Part shown: positions 43,285-56,014 of the stretch, one piece after another
How the letters are laid out: each line of letters opens with the position of its first letter
Position numbering within the stretch: the first letter of the stretch is position 1
Assembly (NCBI GenBank): GCA_020698575.1
Contig: CM036254.1
Span: 23,536,026 to 23,600,025 of the forward strand
Direction of reading: 5' to 3'
Length of the DNA stretch: 64,000 nucleotides
DNA from: Bostrychus sinensis
Taxonomy: Eukaryota; Chordata; Actinopteri; Gobiiformes; Eleotridae
The notes under the pieces: generated by a model
Database searches by the model: none
Told to the model about the DNA's origin: nothing
Seen by the model: only the letters and a program-made list of their open reading frames with translations
Position numbers and translations under genes: made by a program

Positions 43285-43466
43285 TACTGCAGCCTAAGGG
43301 TCTCAAGCCAGTGTGCTCTTTGTGACAATCCCAAACCTGGATAAAAACGAGAAGGTTGAATCAGGAAAGGCATCTGGCTAAAAACCTTTGGCCAACTGAT
43401 ACTGCACACTAGGAGGCAGATGATTTTGCTAAAACCCCGGGAAGGAAAAGCCAACAGAAAAGAAGA
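43285..43466 (+). repeat. SINE 3' tail (V-SINE-like)
   Basis: AAGGGTCTCAAGCCAGTGTG, AATCAGGAAAGGCATCTGGC, CTGCACACTAGGAGGCAG and AACCCCGGGAAGGAAAAGCC give the tail family in full order. Confidence 0.7.
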
Positions 43467-43469
43467 TGA

Positions 43470-44425
43470 CTGATTAATGTCAATGTTTGAGAATGTGGTG
43501 TATGGTTAAATTATAAAAGTCACATTACTGCACATTAAAATATTCAATTTACATTACATGAAGGCAGCCATTTGCTTTGAAGCTTGTATCTAAAGAGAAA
43601 CACATTACGCTTTATTACACTGCTAATTACATCACTAATTAAAAAGCCATTTCCCTCTGTTTGAACTGAGTGAATATTAAAACATATTTTGGTGTTTTGA
43701 CACTGACAAGTCCTCAGATCTCTATTCAAAATCCGCCTTTCTTCTTTAAATAAAGCTTACATAAAAGACAATTGTTTCAGACAAACACTACACAATCATG
43801 TACATTATTAAACCTAACAACTGAGATCACTTTATGGCCTCAAGTCGAGGTTTTGGCTTTTTTTTTTTTCATTGAGAACAGTTCAGATGCTTCAAGGAAG
43901 ATGCCTGCAATGTTGCACACAAATCTGCCTGATAGAGGTGAACTCGAACTGACAAGTGACAGCCTTATCTCATGAATAAAACATATCCCGTGCATAGAAA
44001 ACATTAGCAAAGAGAGAGTAGACGATGTATCATTCCCGAGTGACGCAAGAAGGAAGAAGGAATCCTTGGTGGCGTCCTAATCTTACAGAGGCAGATCTTG
44101 GCGGCAAAGACAAACAACTTCTGCCACTGCCACGCATCATGCACCGCGTCAAAATAAATGATGAGCAGAAGTTGTTTTGTGTGTTTAGAGATAATCCAGT
44201 GTTTGCTCAGTCAGACCCTGCTAATTGGTCACACACAGTGGAGTCAACTCAGGCTCTGTTTACACTACAGGCAAAAACAGCATCAATCCTTTCTTCATCT
44301 TAGCATTCACAGTTCTTAAACAGTATCTGAGAGGGAAAAACATCATTCTTAATTATGGCACTGTAGCATTGTATTATATAGGTCTCAATCAGAATAATGG
44401 AAGAGTGAATGTATTTCAGTATTTC
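43470..44425. other. Noncoding stretch
   Basis: No gene is recognised; the block 44020-44300 is complex and repeat-free. Confidence 0.35.
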
Positions 44426-44431
44426 AATAGC

Positions 44432-44585
44432 CCACTAACCCAGGGGTTTGAGGTTCAATCCCTGCTATGGGCATTGCAAACTGTTGTGGTGTCTTTGGGC
44501 AAAACACTTTGTCACCACCTTGGCTATGTGTAAATGTGTTAATGTTACTGTGTTTGGTGGTGGTCATAGAGGTCATTACTTAATA
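44432..44585 (+). repeat. SINE head fragment with B-box
   Basis: CTAACCCAGGGGTTTGAGG, a B-box-like GAGGTTCAATCCC at 44450-44462, GTCTTTGGGCAAAACACTTT and GTTTGGTGGTGGTCATAG match the front half of the SINE family seen complete at 35470-35908. The 3' half is absent. Confidence 0.6.
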
Positions 44586-44689
44586 AGGTACTGAAAGTTA
44601 TACATATAAACTATATTTATTGTGGGTAAAGTCTAAATGATCTTTTTTATATTCTAGCCATTTATTATGGCCCAAAAAGCGGGACTGTG

Positions 44690-45130
44690 GTGGTGAAATT
44701 TTAGTAAAAGAAAACCAAACCATGGGGAAAATGCAAAAATCCAAATCTAGTCAATAAAAAAATAAATAAATAAATACTCGAGGAGTGACAAAAAAACCAG
44801 GGAAACACATAGAGTAAAAATCCCAAATCAAAAGGCAGAGCAAAATACACAAATCAAACTTAGAGAACAGAAGACTGGGGACTCAGGAGACCTCACAGAC
44901 AGACTTGTCAAAACTCAGACATGACAATGACGCGACAAGGAACCAAAGAAAACACATGGACTAAATCCACTGGAAGATCAAGACACAGGTGAAACACATC
45001 AGGGCGGGGCAGGCAATCACACAGGAGGGCAGGAAGAAAACCACAAAAACACACAGAGAGATGCACATGCAACCAAATAAAACAGAAGGGAAACAAAACA
45101 CAGAACAGGACACAGACAGAATCATGACAT
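44690..45130. repeat. Strand-skewed (T-poor) dispersed repeat
   Basis: Over about 440 bp the plus strand is rich in A, C and G and poor in T, with CACAGGTGAAACACATCAGG, GCGGGGCAGGCAATCACAC and AACAGGACACAGACAGAATC. This wording recurs in fish genomes as a retroelement-like repeat, but its class is not clear to me. Confidence 0.4.
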
Positions 45131-45420
45131 AAATGTTATCACATTTACTGCACACACAGTGAATCATTTCAGGCATCTATTTATTTTAATTTGTCATTGA
45201 TGATGAAGATGATTATGAAATATTTTATAATATTTAAATTTACAAAGACACTCATTTTGTGATTTTCATTTACTGAGTCATAATCACCACACTTATTTTT
45301 TATTTTTTTTTATTTAACTGTTTGTATTGAATCCATATTATGTGTATCACGTTTTGAATTCAACTACTGAAAAAATTTAACTTCTTTACAATAATGTTAA
45401 TAAATGAGATGCATCAGTAT

Positions 45421-45480
45421 TGATCCAGCCACAGGGGGTCACAGATCAGTGTACATGGCCTACTGGCTCCATGAGGTGGT
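45421..45480 (+). repeat. SINE 3' tail fragment
   Basis: GATCCAGCCACAGGGGGTCA then CAGATCAGTGTACATGGCC, the first third of the V-SINE-like tail. Confidence 0.6.
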
Positions 45481-45489
45481 CCCCTGGTG

Positions 45490-48400
45490 ATCAAATGACT
45501 TTTAAATATGTGATCATATCTGGTTTGTTTTGCTTTTTTAAAAGAGCTGAAACATTTCTGAACATATGCTTTACAAATAATATCAGAAATAAACTGGCCT
45601 CATTAATCTTTACCATCTGTAAACTTCGTGCGTGGCATGCACAAGTAACTATTAAAATGGTGGAAGTACAAGAAATAAAATGTATAAAGTAAAAAGATAT
45701 CTGTGAATCTAATCTGCATAGTTAGACTGAATGTGAATGGTTGTGATTAATTGCCTGTCCTGACCTGTTAGCCCTGCAAATGTCACATTAGCACCCCCTG
45801 TGACCTGTAAAAAGTTATCCTCTGGCCCTCCTCTTATACCAACCCACAAACTCCTAAAGTAAATACAACTTTTCAGTGGTATTAAACATCTATAGGCTGT
45901 CCTTCCAGAGAGAACATTTGTACTCTGTATACTTTCTGTAGAAAAATATGGTACATTGCGAAGTGGAGCACTCCCCAAAAATGTGTGCTTTTGTATGCCT
46001 GTCAGGAGTACGCAGTCAGTTTCTGGTGCTGTAAGTATAAAGTCTGAATCTATAGCTGCTCTTGATGTACTAAATTTGAGAACCATGCTACAAGCTATGA
46101 CAAATATACAGTGTTCTCCAGACAGCGCACAATATTTACTCATAGAAAAAGACTAAGTTTGATGCTTTTCATATTGGAGTGAAGGCAAGGGCGATGCTGA
46201 AGCAATAAGTAGATACATACATGGTTAACAAGGACAGAGCTTTTAATGCACATGTATTTGTTAAATAAATCTGAAATGTTTATTGCACTAAATCCTACAA
46301 GGTTTAGAGCATGCACAGTGGAATGCACATTGTCACTGCTGGTTTGTTATTGTTTTGTCTTGGCACTGTGCAAAAAATATAGCTATATAGACCTATTTTC
46401 TGTATACAATGAGCACAAAATAATATCTACTGTACATTTGTATTGCAAGAGAAAAATATATTAAAATTGTAAGTCATTGAGATTTTACTTTTTAGTCATA
46501 TCACCTAGTATATAGAAAACATGTCATATTATTCCTAAGAAACATATTTTGGGAGTTGAAATGGCCACACTTTAAAAATACATTCAACTGACTGACTAAA
46601 AAAGTATGTGTCCCATTTCTCTTACCCTCTTTGCACTGTCCTTTCTCTGACACTGCCCTCACTAATGCAGCTGCTGTTCTGTTTGTCCATGTAAGTCTAT
46701 GTTCATGTCACAGAACAAACACGCCGCTGGCTCCTCTCCAAGTCATGTTGTATTAAATTACCTCTCGGGGCCTAAAAGCTTTGTGCATCTCGTTCTCCTC
46801 CAAACCTCACCTAGATGCATCATTGATTGAATTTGTAATTGATTCTTTGACAAGCCTGTGTAGATAAGGCCTGCTCTGCTACTGTTAATAGCTGTCACAT
46901 AGTACAACTCCTTTTACTGAATGCTCTTTTAAATCAGCCCTGTGCCTAACAAGGTTGTTCAGATCCAGGATCTCTTGTAAAACAGGCGCCTGACATTTTG
47001 TGCTTATATAGGTTGCTCAGCTTCACACTCTTGTACCTTCAAAGACACTAGGCACGACAAGTTGGTTTCACAGATAGAAATACAATTAAACCCAGTGCAG
47101 CTTAAGAGACCCAAAACAATTTAAAAGTTAAACAGAGACTGGTGTTTGGATCTCAGAGCAGATGATTTGCTCTGCTGTAGTAACTCCATCTCTCTCCCAT
47201 CTGAATAAATCTATAAGGACCTTTCACGAATATAGGAAGGCTTCTGTTATTTGACAAAGTGGATGCATTAATCCCAGTGGCTCTGTCCTGAGAATACTGA
47301 TGGCCTCCACTTCATGTTTGGATTCTGCTACTGCCCAAAGAAACTGAGTTTACTTTTATTTAAAAGGCCCACTGAGAATTTGCTCATTCCTGAGTGGGCT
47401 TTTAATGCTATCTTACATTCCAATTCTAAGGTTGGATCAAATATTCACAAGCTGCATTTATATTGTACTAGCAACAATAGCACTGTGACTTCAAAATAGT
47501 GTTATTAAGAGAAGTAAAGTTGATACTTGAGTTACAAAAAAGGACTAAATGTAAAAAAAAGTACCATTGATATTATGCAGCTACGTCTTATAATGTTACT
47601 ATTATTTCTACTACTTCAGCTCCTAACACTATGACTTGTAGCCCTACTGCTATACTACTAACACTACTACTATCACTACTAATGCTACGACTAATGCTAC
47701 TCATATTACCTCTACAGATACTAGCTATACTACTGCTGCTGCTTCATGTACAACTATCTATTTTACCACTAAGATAAGAAAAAGAGAGACGTTTGGCGAT
47801 AATTACTTGAGTAAAAACGTCTAGTTACTTTCAACCTCTGCTATACTCCTCAATAACTTAGGATGCTCAGGAATGTTCTTGGGGAATTTTACTGTGATAC
47901 TGACTGTTTTTTTGTGGGACATCACACTTAATTACTTTAAAACCTCCTTCATTTCTGCGGTGAGTCTTGTGTAACCTTCAGTCAGGGCTGTAACTCTGAG
48001 TTTCTCTGTTTGTAGTGAATCATCCCGTCGCCTGCTCCCTGGCATCAGCTCACTCTGAAATCTAGTTCAACACAGAACGTCTGACAGCAAGAGATATGCT
48101 AATTCAATAGACCTTTTTTAAACATCGTAAATTAAAGACTCTTCCACTCTCTCTTTTGGAAAGGCTTGCCCTACACAGTCAGGGTGCAGTTACTATGCAG
48201 ACAGTGAATTAGTCTGAGTTCAAGCAGTCAAATTGAGTTGTGGTTCATAAGCGTTTGGACTATTGTTTGTTTGTTGCCATAATGGAGGCACTTTAGGTTC
48301 CATTGTGAATCTAACAGCACAGCACATATCCCTTTGTCACAAAAAGCAATCATTCATTCATCTTCGTCCACTTATTCCCGTTTAGGGATTATGGGAAGAG

Positions 48401-49335
48401 GTAGGGTGACTGCTTTGTCTCATCATGTTTCCTCTTGTCGCCACTAGCTACAGACACAGCGAAGCGATTCAGACCCATGACTCCACCCAGAGATTGTGCA
48501 TCGGCCGGAGGATTGAACCCACATGATAGCTATTTCAGTTTGACTTTGCGGTATATATTGTTACTTCATTGTCGAGAAAACAAGCCTCCCCATGTCATAG
48601 CCTTCAGTGATGGATGTGGGGCTCATCTCCTTAATAAATGAAAGCATAAGAAAGAGAGTTGTGGCGGATGATTATGTTGGGTTTGTAGCTGTGAGCCACA
48701 TGCCGCCTGTGTGCTGTGATTTGTGGACAGATTGAAATGAGGCAGGCTGGTCGCGCACAGACTGGCTCTTGATTTACTCGCTGTGTTAAATCATGGAGAC
48801 AGCCGCTGCCCACTGCCTCAGATCCATCTCCACACAGGAGCTCCTCACTGCTCTGCCTCTCCTCTATACTGACAGTGTTGGATGCAGTGCAACAACTGCC
48901 ACTAAATGATTTCCAGCTCGGTCCCAGCCGGAGCGAGAATAGGAATAACAGACAGAGGCAGAGAACGACGAGGTTCAGAGGGAGCTGTGGTCAGGTGGTC
49001 ATTGTTAGTGTTGGGGAAACATAAATCTCCATGACAGAAGGTACAAAGACACTGCACACAGCCGTCCCCCCAGGAGTATACAGGATCCTCGTTCGGAGTT
49101 GGAACAATTATTTGTTTGAATAAACCTCTTCATTGTGGTACTGTCCTCTCAGGGAAATGTGTATGTGGAAGGTTTCTGTGTAGAATACTTTCACAGATTT
49201 CTCATTAAATTATGAAGATGCACACCCTCTATCTAGTGCACTTGTTTAGACATTACAGGCAGCTTCGGTAGAGTTTATTTACAATCCCCCCACAATCTGG
49301 CCCTGGAGAAAGCAGAAGAAAATAACATTATTACC
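45490..49335. other. Gene desert with triplet tract and candidate conserved blocks
   Basis: No gene is recognised. A degenerate ACT/GCT triplet tract spans 47590-47755. Complex repeat-free blocks at about 46620-47070, 47990-48200 and 48640-49080 look like conserved noncoding DNA. A repeat scrap at 48348-48400 (ATTCATTCATCTTCGTCCAC) resembles a LINE/SINE tail. The 144-codon minus frame at 45709-46143 has no recognised domain. Confidence 0.35.
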
Positions 49336-49344
49336 ACCTGGCAA

Positions 49345-49794
49345 ATATTGGTGGTCATAATATTAGGTGTTATGACCAGTTGGCTTATTTGTAGCTCCAC
49401 ACGCAACAAACCGTGATCCATTGTGTATTCTGATACTTTTCTATCAGAACCAGCATTATCTTTGAGCTATGGCAGCTTGTCTCTGGGATCAAATCACTCT
49501 CCCTATGGGCATCTCCTGTGGCTGCTACACCACTCTTTTTTTCTTGGACAACTTTTGATAGATACTGACAACTGCAGACTGGGAACACCCCACAAGACCA
49601 TGCAGTTTTGGAGATGCTCTGACCCAGTCGTCTAGCTGTTACAATTTGACCAAAATCACCCAAATCCTTGAAATTTGAGGACAAAATGTTAACTTGCTGT
49701 CTGATATATCCCACCCACTAACAGGTGTCATAATGAAGACATAATCTGTGTTATTCACTTCATCTGTCAGTGATGATAATGTTATGCCTGATTG
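49345..49794 (-). mobile_element. Tc1-like transposon, internally deleted
   Basis: Minus-strand translation in one frame gives FKDLGDFGQIVTARRLGQSI then SKTAWSCGVFPVCSCQYLSK, the N-terminal DNA-binding part of a common Tc1-like transposase (normal wording FDKGQIV-ARRLGQSISETA). Further on, nucleotide text matching the ETLVLIEKYQNTQ region follows in another frame. The right end TGTCAGTGATGATAATGTTA and the left GGTGGTCATAATATTAGG are the two terminal repeats of that family. The catalytic half is missing: this is a dead deletion derivative of about 450 bp. Confidence 0.65.
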
Positions 49795-50377
49795 TTTTAC
49801 TAATTCTTTCTGTAGCATATTATTTAGAAGCTTTAGAACTTGATTTGTGTGGATGAAATAGTATAGCTGTATAACTCATTCCCACAGAGATTTGTGGAGT
49901 TTTTTACAAGTTCTGACATTATATTCTATTTTTACCAGTTAATAACATATAAAGTGTGCTTCTTGGATATTTGAATCCCTTTATTTTTTATAGAAGTAAG
50001 CTGGAGCAATAACAAATGCCCCCGTTCTAAAAATGCAACAGATGCTGACTAGCTTGATTTTCAATGGCTTGTCCAACAGTACCAATCAAAGGCAGAAGTT
50101 GAATCATTATATACTGGAGCTGAGGTACAGTACTTTGAGTTCAGGGAAAAGTTTGTTCTGTCTGGGCACACACTTTTGCTTACTGCAGCTCTCTGTCCTT
50201 GTAGGAAGACAGCATAGAAGTTTCTCGGTCTAGGTCTTGATTTTTCAGTCTGACTTGTAACCTTGCTCCGAGTGAGAAAGCATCTGGTGTCTCAAAGAGG
50301 GGCAGAGGGTGAGCTTTGACCTAGGTTATGCCATCTCATATCAGCACTATCAACCATGAACCAAACTATAATACACC

Positions 50378-50457
50378 AATTAGGCATAACATTAGTGACC
50401 ACTGAAAGGTGAAGAGAATATCACAGATTATCTTCATCAGGACACATATTAGCCAGC
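50378..50457 (+). mobile_element. Solo terminal repeat of the same Tc1-like family
   Basis: CCAATTAGGCATAACATTAG, TGACCACTGAAAGGTGAAG and CATCAGGACACATATTAG match the terminal region of the element at 49345-49794 in opposite orientation. Confidence 0.55.
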
Positions 50458-50459
50458 AA

Positions 50460-53400
50460 CTAACTCTGCCACCAATAATAATACTATTTTCCAGTGGGCA
50501 GTAGAAACCAATTAAAATAATAGCTGTTTTCACATAGACATATCTGGCTTGTCACAGTTTGGGAAAACAGTTATTGAAACCTCACACTTCACTTTATTGC
50601 CAGTATGGTTATCACTGTACACCAAAACAAAACAACTCTAGTTTGCTTTTCTTGGCTATCCAAACATCATCAAGCATGTGTTCATTCACTATGCCAGTGA
50701 ATGTGTGAAACTGTATACATATGGACTCATTGGACAAACTAAGCCTGCAGTCTTGGTCTCTGGGCTGGAGCCAGGTGTAGTTTTGGGGCCAGACTGTTTG
50801 TTGTTGGAGGAGTAGTGTCTATTGAGCCACAACTGTCAGAGAGCTGCGGGAGACAGTTCTTTATGGCTGAAGTTAACAAGCACATCAGTGTCAGTGATAA
50901 TGACTTGTACACACATCACACTGGGACACATAACTCATTAAATCGCAATTTGCCGTAAAACCCACGACCCATTAATTTCCATTGTGCACGCCTCCGAACC
51001 AACGCGAGATGAGTTCTTTTCAATTATTTTGTCCATTTAAGATGTTTTCATGATCTTGTTAACATTTTCATCTTCACACAACAGATTTATGAATACACTT
51101 CCCACGGAAAAGAGAGAAAGATGTTCAGAGCTGAGGGTCCTTACATGTCCTTAAATCTTTCAAAAACATGTTTGTTGGCATCGCTCTGAGAGAAGAGAAT
51201 TCAAAGTCACATAAAACAGAGTTGTGTGACAAGTTGTTCACTGTGAAGTTTGCAGCATTCCTACAAACCTAAAAGTTTAAAATCTATGTGAAGTAAAAAT
51301 ATATTGTCAAGGTATGTTGTGTTGCTTTAAAGAATTTTGAATATTAGTTTGTCATTAATTCACTGCAGCTACAGGGGGTTCTTTGAGCCAGTCCTAAATT
51401 TAGAGGGTTGTGTCAGCATCCAGCATAAAAGCTATCCCAATTACTTGCACGTTAGGAGGCAGTCATTACTTTAGTTCATTCAGCTATATAGTGCCAGTTT
51501 CCGAAGGTGCACTCAAGCATTTTTATGGTGCCCAGCCCTCCCTTTAAGCAGTAGTAGCACCTCCAACCCAGATATTCAACTATGTAACTTTGAAAAACTG
51601 AATATTAGTGCAATTTAGCAGCAGCTGAATTATTGGCAAAAAAAAATATTAATGTAAAAATGACACTAGTTGGGCATTGAGGGTGTCCTGACAGTAGACT
51701 GAGGTTTAAGGCCATATCCAATAATCATAATTCGAATAACATGTTTGGTTATTTTCTAGGGCACTGTGCAAGATGTCAAATGACAAAACAGCAATATTAT
51801 AAACATGCACACTGTTACAAAAGCATACACTGTATTTCTTCTAAACTGTTCATATCAGATAGGAGTACTGATGTTAGACTGATTTGTACTAAATTCCCCT
51901 CTGTGTGCTCTGCATGCATCATCAAGACATGTCGAAAGGTGTATTGCCTCTCAAAGAGAAATAGGTCATCTATACAGGAGACTATAGATAGAAAAAAGAG
52001 CTCGACCTTCTATTCAAATTCCCAGCTCTGGTTTACATGCCAGCGTAGCTTATGGGAACTGTCATCGCCACAACAACAAAGCCCCCATTCTACATTACAC
52101 TGCCTTGAAAGAGCTCCTACTTACTTTAGATCACACAGAGCGCCCATATTTACTGCCTTGTACTGAGGATACACAAATAAACCAAACCAATTTCCCCAAA
52201 TGATTTATTTTAGAAAATATAATTACTTTATTAGAGATTACAGAAATGCGGTCACTTTAGTTTTTCATTTATTTGTTATCAATGAAATATATAACATTTT
52301 GTAATTACTATCCAAATTGCTGTGCTTTGTAATTCTGAACATGTGATAATTATTTGACATTAGGGACATAATATTAATAATGTTTTTGTTTTTACTGTGT
52401 TTATATTCAGGAAATTAATCATTGAGCACAACTAACTAGTTCAAAACAGCATTACGTAAAATAAAAAAAATATTCACATGTGTATAAAAAAGTTAATATT
52501 ACTTGCAACATGGAATAAGTGACTTTAACTGCTTGCTACCTTTAGTAAGATCCACTGTTGAGTTTTACAGGTAACTTCTCCTTGACATTGCTCTACTGCT
52601 CTTCAGCTAACATTACGGTGTTTGTCCAGCTTTTGACACAAACTGAGAAATTATATTTGACATGAGTTTCAATCTGCACAATGATCTCTCACATCTCATC
52701 ACATCCAGAGTCATTGCTCATATCTGAAATGCGACAGTCTTTTCTTAATGTAGGTTTAGTGTCACAGAGCCATATTAGCTCATGTGCAGAGCGTTTGGCA
52801 CAGTCACCTGCTGGCAGCTGAACTGAGGCAGCCGCCAGGACCTCTACTCTTAATCTTATTAGACCCAAAGCCCCTGTTCTGAGGGCCAACATATGATTTC
52901 TCAATAATTTCATGTTACCTCAGAGTGACAGTAATACATAAAAGATTACACATGAAGCAAATGTGTGTAGGGATTTAAATATATTTGATGAAGCTTCTTA
53001 TTAGATTAACTGATGTTTATGTGGAATTTATGAGATAGTGATTACACATAATAAATGTTAGAATTATTCCCAAATCAACGTGACATAGGTTAAAATAACA
53101 TTGTTTGACAGCCACGTTGAATGCAATTTCTGTACAGATTTAACATGTACTATATTTTGATTTCTGACTGAGTTACACCAAATTCATTAATTTCATGCAT
53201 GCACACATTTTTGTGGTGATTAACCATTAAGCATCAGTTTACATAAATAAGGAGATAATGGGTATATAAATAGGTAATTAAAGTTTACTCATTATTTGCT
53301 GTTAACTGTGGCCTTTCCATATGAAAATTAATGTGTGTGAGAATAGTTGTAATTGTAAGTCACCCAAAGTAGTTCTAGCCCCCATGAATTTTCACATACT

Positions 53401-54330
53401 TGCATATTGCATTTATTTCTTCCTCTTCCTGCTGCTCCATGCTGCAAATCTAATTAAAATCAACAAATACACACTGATTAAAAATAGTATAATTTCTGAC
53501 ATCTTGTGTGAGGCTGTAATAAATTGAAGATGCCTGTTCACGGTTGAAGACAGGTGTGCTGAGTGGAGCAGACAGGTCTGCGGTGAAGAGAGCACATTAT
53601 GTGTTAGTTAATCACTCGAGTGTACTTAAAGGTAAGTGTGGCTTGTAACATAATGATGGACAGATTCAGGTAATTGGCTGGAGCAGGAGCATATTACAGG
53701 CTGAAGTATAGTGTTGACTTCACGAGCTGCAGTGTGGCACTTTGCTCTAGATTTTCACACCTGTATCGACTCATACTAACACACCATACATAAGGCTCCA
53801 AGTTATTAAAGAAAATGCAGTGCCAAGGCTTCCCAAGCTTTATATCCAAATGTTCAAATTTCAAATCTCATAGATGTACAAGGTCCAGAACAATCTGTCA
53901 TTTCAACACTTGTTTTTAATTACTGCTTATAGAATATTTCATTAGAAATATAGTATTTTGCATTAAAATGCATTATCAACAACTGCAAAACTGGCAAGTC
54001 ATCAGAATGATAATGTGTTTTTAGAAATACAACTTGTAAAAATGTACAATAAAGCCAAATAGCTTCAGGAGTCACAGGCGATAAAAGTAAAAACAGACCT
54101 AGAGCATGTCCCAGTTCATTATATACTCACTTTATCAACACACTGTGCTTCTGGCCTGTGTCAGATGTTCAGGCTTCAAAGTAATTCTGATCACATTTGA
54201 CCATTTGCATGAGGGAAGATATCTATCACAGACCTGTTTATTGTATGTTGTACTATATTAGGCCTATTCTTTTTATTATTTATTTGACTAAAAGTCATAT
54301 CCCCTGAAGCTCTCATGTGTCTGATCTCCT
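50460..54330. other. Gene desert
   Basis: No gene is recognised. A decayed SINE tail lies at 51355-51475 (GCAGCTACAGGGGGTTCTTT, GTGTCAGCATCCAGC, GCACGTTAGGAGGCAG). The 141-codon frame at 51741-52166 has no domain. Complex repeat-free stretches at 50930-51020, 51780-52190 and 53300-53700 could be regulatory. Confidence 0.35.
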
Positions 54331-54336
54331 GAGCTG

Positions 54337-54337
<1 letters not shown>

Positions 54338-54376
<39 letters not shown>

Positions 54377-54410
54377 TCTCTCTCCTTCTCTCTCCCTCTC
54401 TCCCTTTCTC
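54338..54410 (+). repeat. (CT)n microsatellite
   Basis: A CT dinucleotide run, pure to about 54374 and then interrupted by CCTTCTCT units. It makes serine/leucine and arginine/glutamate frames that are not genes. Confidence 0.95.
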
Positions 54411-54506
54411 CCGGATCAAAGTCCCTTGGGGTCCGGATCAGGATGGGAGTCCAGAGTTTGAGAAGCCCTGCAATATGCCATAAATGTTCTGGATTTTGTG
54501 AATACA

Positions 54507-54600
54507 TTCTTCTCTTTCCTTGTGGCTTTTCCCTGTCAGGTTGCAAGAGCAAATCTGCCACCTACCTGGCATAGGTTTTATACAAGATGCCCTTCCTGAT
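54507..54600 (-). repeat. SINE 3' tail fragment, minus strand
   Basis: Read on the minus strand it contains TCAGGAAGGGCATCTTGTAT and GCAGATTTGCTCTTGCAACC, then GGGAAAAGCCACAAGG, the end of the V-SINE-like tail. Confidence 0.6.
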
Positions 54601-54829
54601 GAAACCATACCATTATTGTACCATTACTGTATAACAATAAACAATATATGGTTCTTTTCCATTAAGGATTTATTGCATTATTATTTATTATTGCATTTAT
54701 GATCATTGTGCCATGATGATAATTTACCAAAACGCCATGCAGCCCTAATATAACATACTGTGTAATATTCAGAAAGCCAATCCTTGGCTTTGAAAGCCAG
54801 AGATAACTGATAGTCAGTACACTATCTGT

Positions 54830-55190
54830 ATGGTATGTCTATGTAATGGAAAGTCACTTTGACCTGTTTCTTAGACAGGGAATCTGTGTGCGATAACTTC
54901 CTTTTTAGAAACTGACCTTGGGTCGTAACTCCCTAAAACAATGACTGAAAGGAATCTGGATACACATGTGAGAAACTGCCTATGTCCTGTTCACCTGTTA
55001 ATATGACTGTATAAATGCTGGTGAAAACTCCCTCCATGGGAGGACTTCTTTCAGTGAGCACTTTGAACATCTTGTCCTAGTATTCATTGAATGTTTAAAC
55101 TGCTCCTTCTTCCAAGAATAAAACACGCAAAGACACTCTTGAATTTGATCCTTTATTGCCTAAACAGAAGTTTTGGAAAAAATGAATTCT
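54830..55190 (+). mobile_element. Possible solo LTR of an endogenous retrovirus-like element
   Basis: The stretch has the promoter-to-polyadenylation layout of an LTR: a TATA box (TATAAAT at 55010-55016) preceded by GTTCACCTGTTAATATGACT, then a CTTTCAGTGAGCACTTTG region and an AATAAA signal at 55117-55122, about 107 bp after the TATA box. No gag, pol or env sequence is next to it. Clear TG...CA ends and a target duplication were not established, so this is tentative. Confidence 0.35.
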
Positions 55191-55199
55191 TCATATTCA

Positions 55200-55835
55200 G
55201 TGTTATGCACTTAGCAATGGTGTCTCTTTCCTTTCCAAAAGTTACTAAAACTAGAGCCAAGTCCAGTATGAAGTACTCACCACTGGTTCTGTTAAAATGA
55301 GTTGACTGTTCACACTCCTGATTTGCAAAAAGCTGTTAATTGCTGTTTGAATAAAAATAACTTTGCTTATTTGTGGATCATATTTTGAAAGTCCTATCCT
55401 CTCCCAATTGTGAATGGTGAAAAAAAACATTCTGAGCAAAAATGACTTTGACATTTATGTGGTCAAGTGGTCCTCACTGAAATGCTGTTTACCCAAAACT
55501 CAGTACTAAAGTACAGTGATCCACTTTTCAGCCATTTCCTATCTGTAATTATCCCTTTCTCGTCACATAATCTGTGACTCTGCCTCCTCACCTTATCTTT
55601 GTCAAATTAAACCAGCCATCTTCGACTGTTCTCTATCTTGATGTTTCTCTTTCCTGTTGGTAATGAAGTTACAGAAGCTCGGCTGCACAGAGAGGTCATC
55701 CAACACTACAATTAAACTCTTAAAGGTCACATAGGTGTCAAAGCTCTCACTAGAATAAAGAAAAACACATATTTTTCCAACTCTCTATGGGCCAGAACAG
55801 TGGTGGTACTGCTGGAGATATACAGGCTTTTTCTG
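55200..55835. other. Noncoding stretch
   Basis: No gene or clear repeat seen. Confidence 0.4.
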
Positions 55836-55839
55836 GTTG

Positions 55840-56010
55840 TTGGAGTCCTTTGCAGTTTAAGTCTTGATTTAGTCCTGGTTCAGATCTGTTTTAGTTTAAG
55901 TTTTGGTCATGTTTAGTCCTCATTTAGACCTGGTTTTATCTTGGATTGGATTATCTTGGGTTTAGTAGTCTTGGATTAGTTTTGGTTTAGACTTGATTTA
56001 ATCACCTAAC
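55840..56010 (+). repeat. Degenerate minisatellite (TTTAGTCTTGG-like)
   Basis: Repeated variants of a 12-15 bp unit: TTTAAGTCTTGATTTAGTCC, TGGTTCAGATCTG, GTTTTGGTCATGTTTAGTCC, GGATTAGTTTTGGTTTAGAC. The strand is T/G-rich with periodic TTTAG. Confidence 0.65.
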
Positions 56011-56014
56011 TGGA

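Noticed and set aside
45709..46143. 144-codon minus-strand frame
   Set aside because: No domain; it overlaps another open frame on the plus strand and repeat-like text at its end.
51741..52166. 141-codon plus-strand frame
   Set aside because: No recognisable domain, cysteine and serine scattered without pattern, no splice or start context; chance openness is likely.
54313..54574. Serine/leucine and arginine/glutamate frames on both strands
   Set aside because: Both translate the CT microsatellite.
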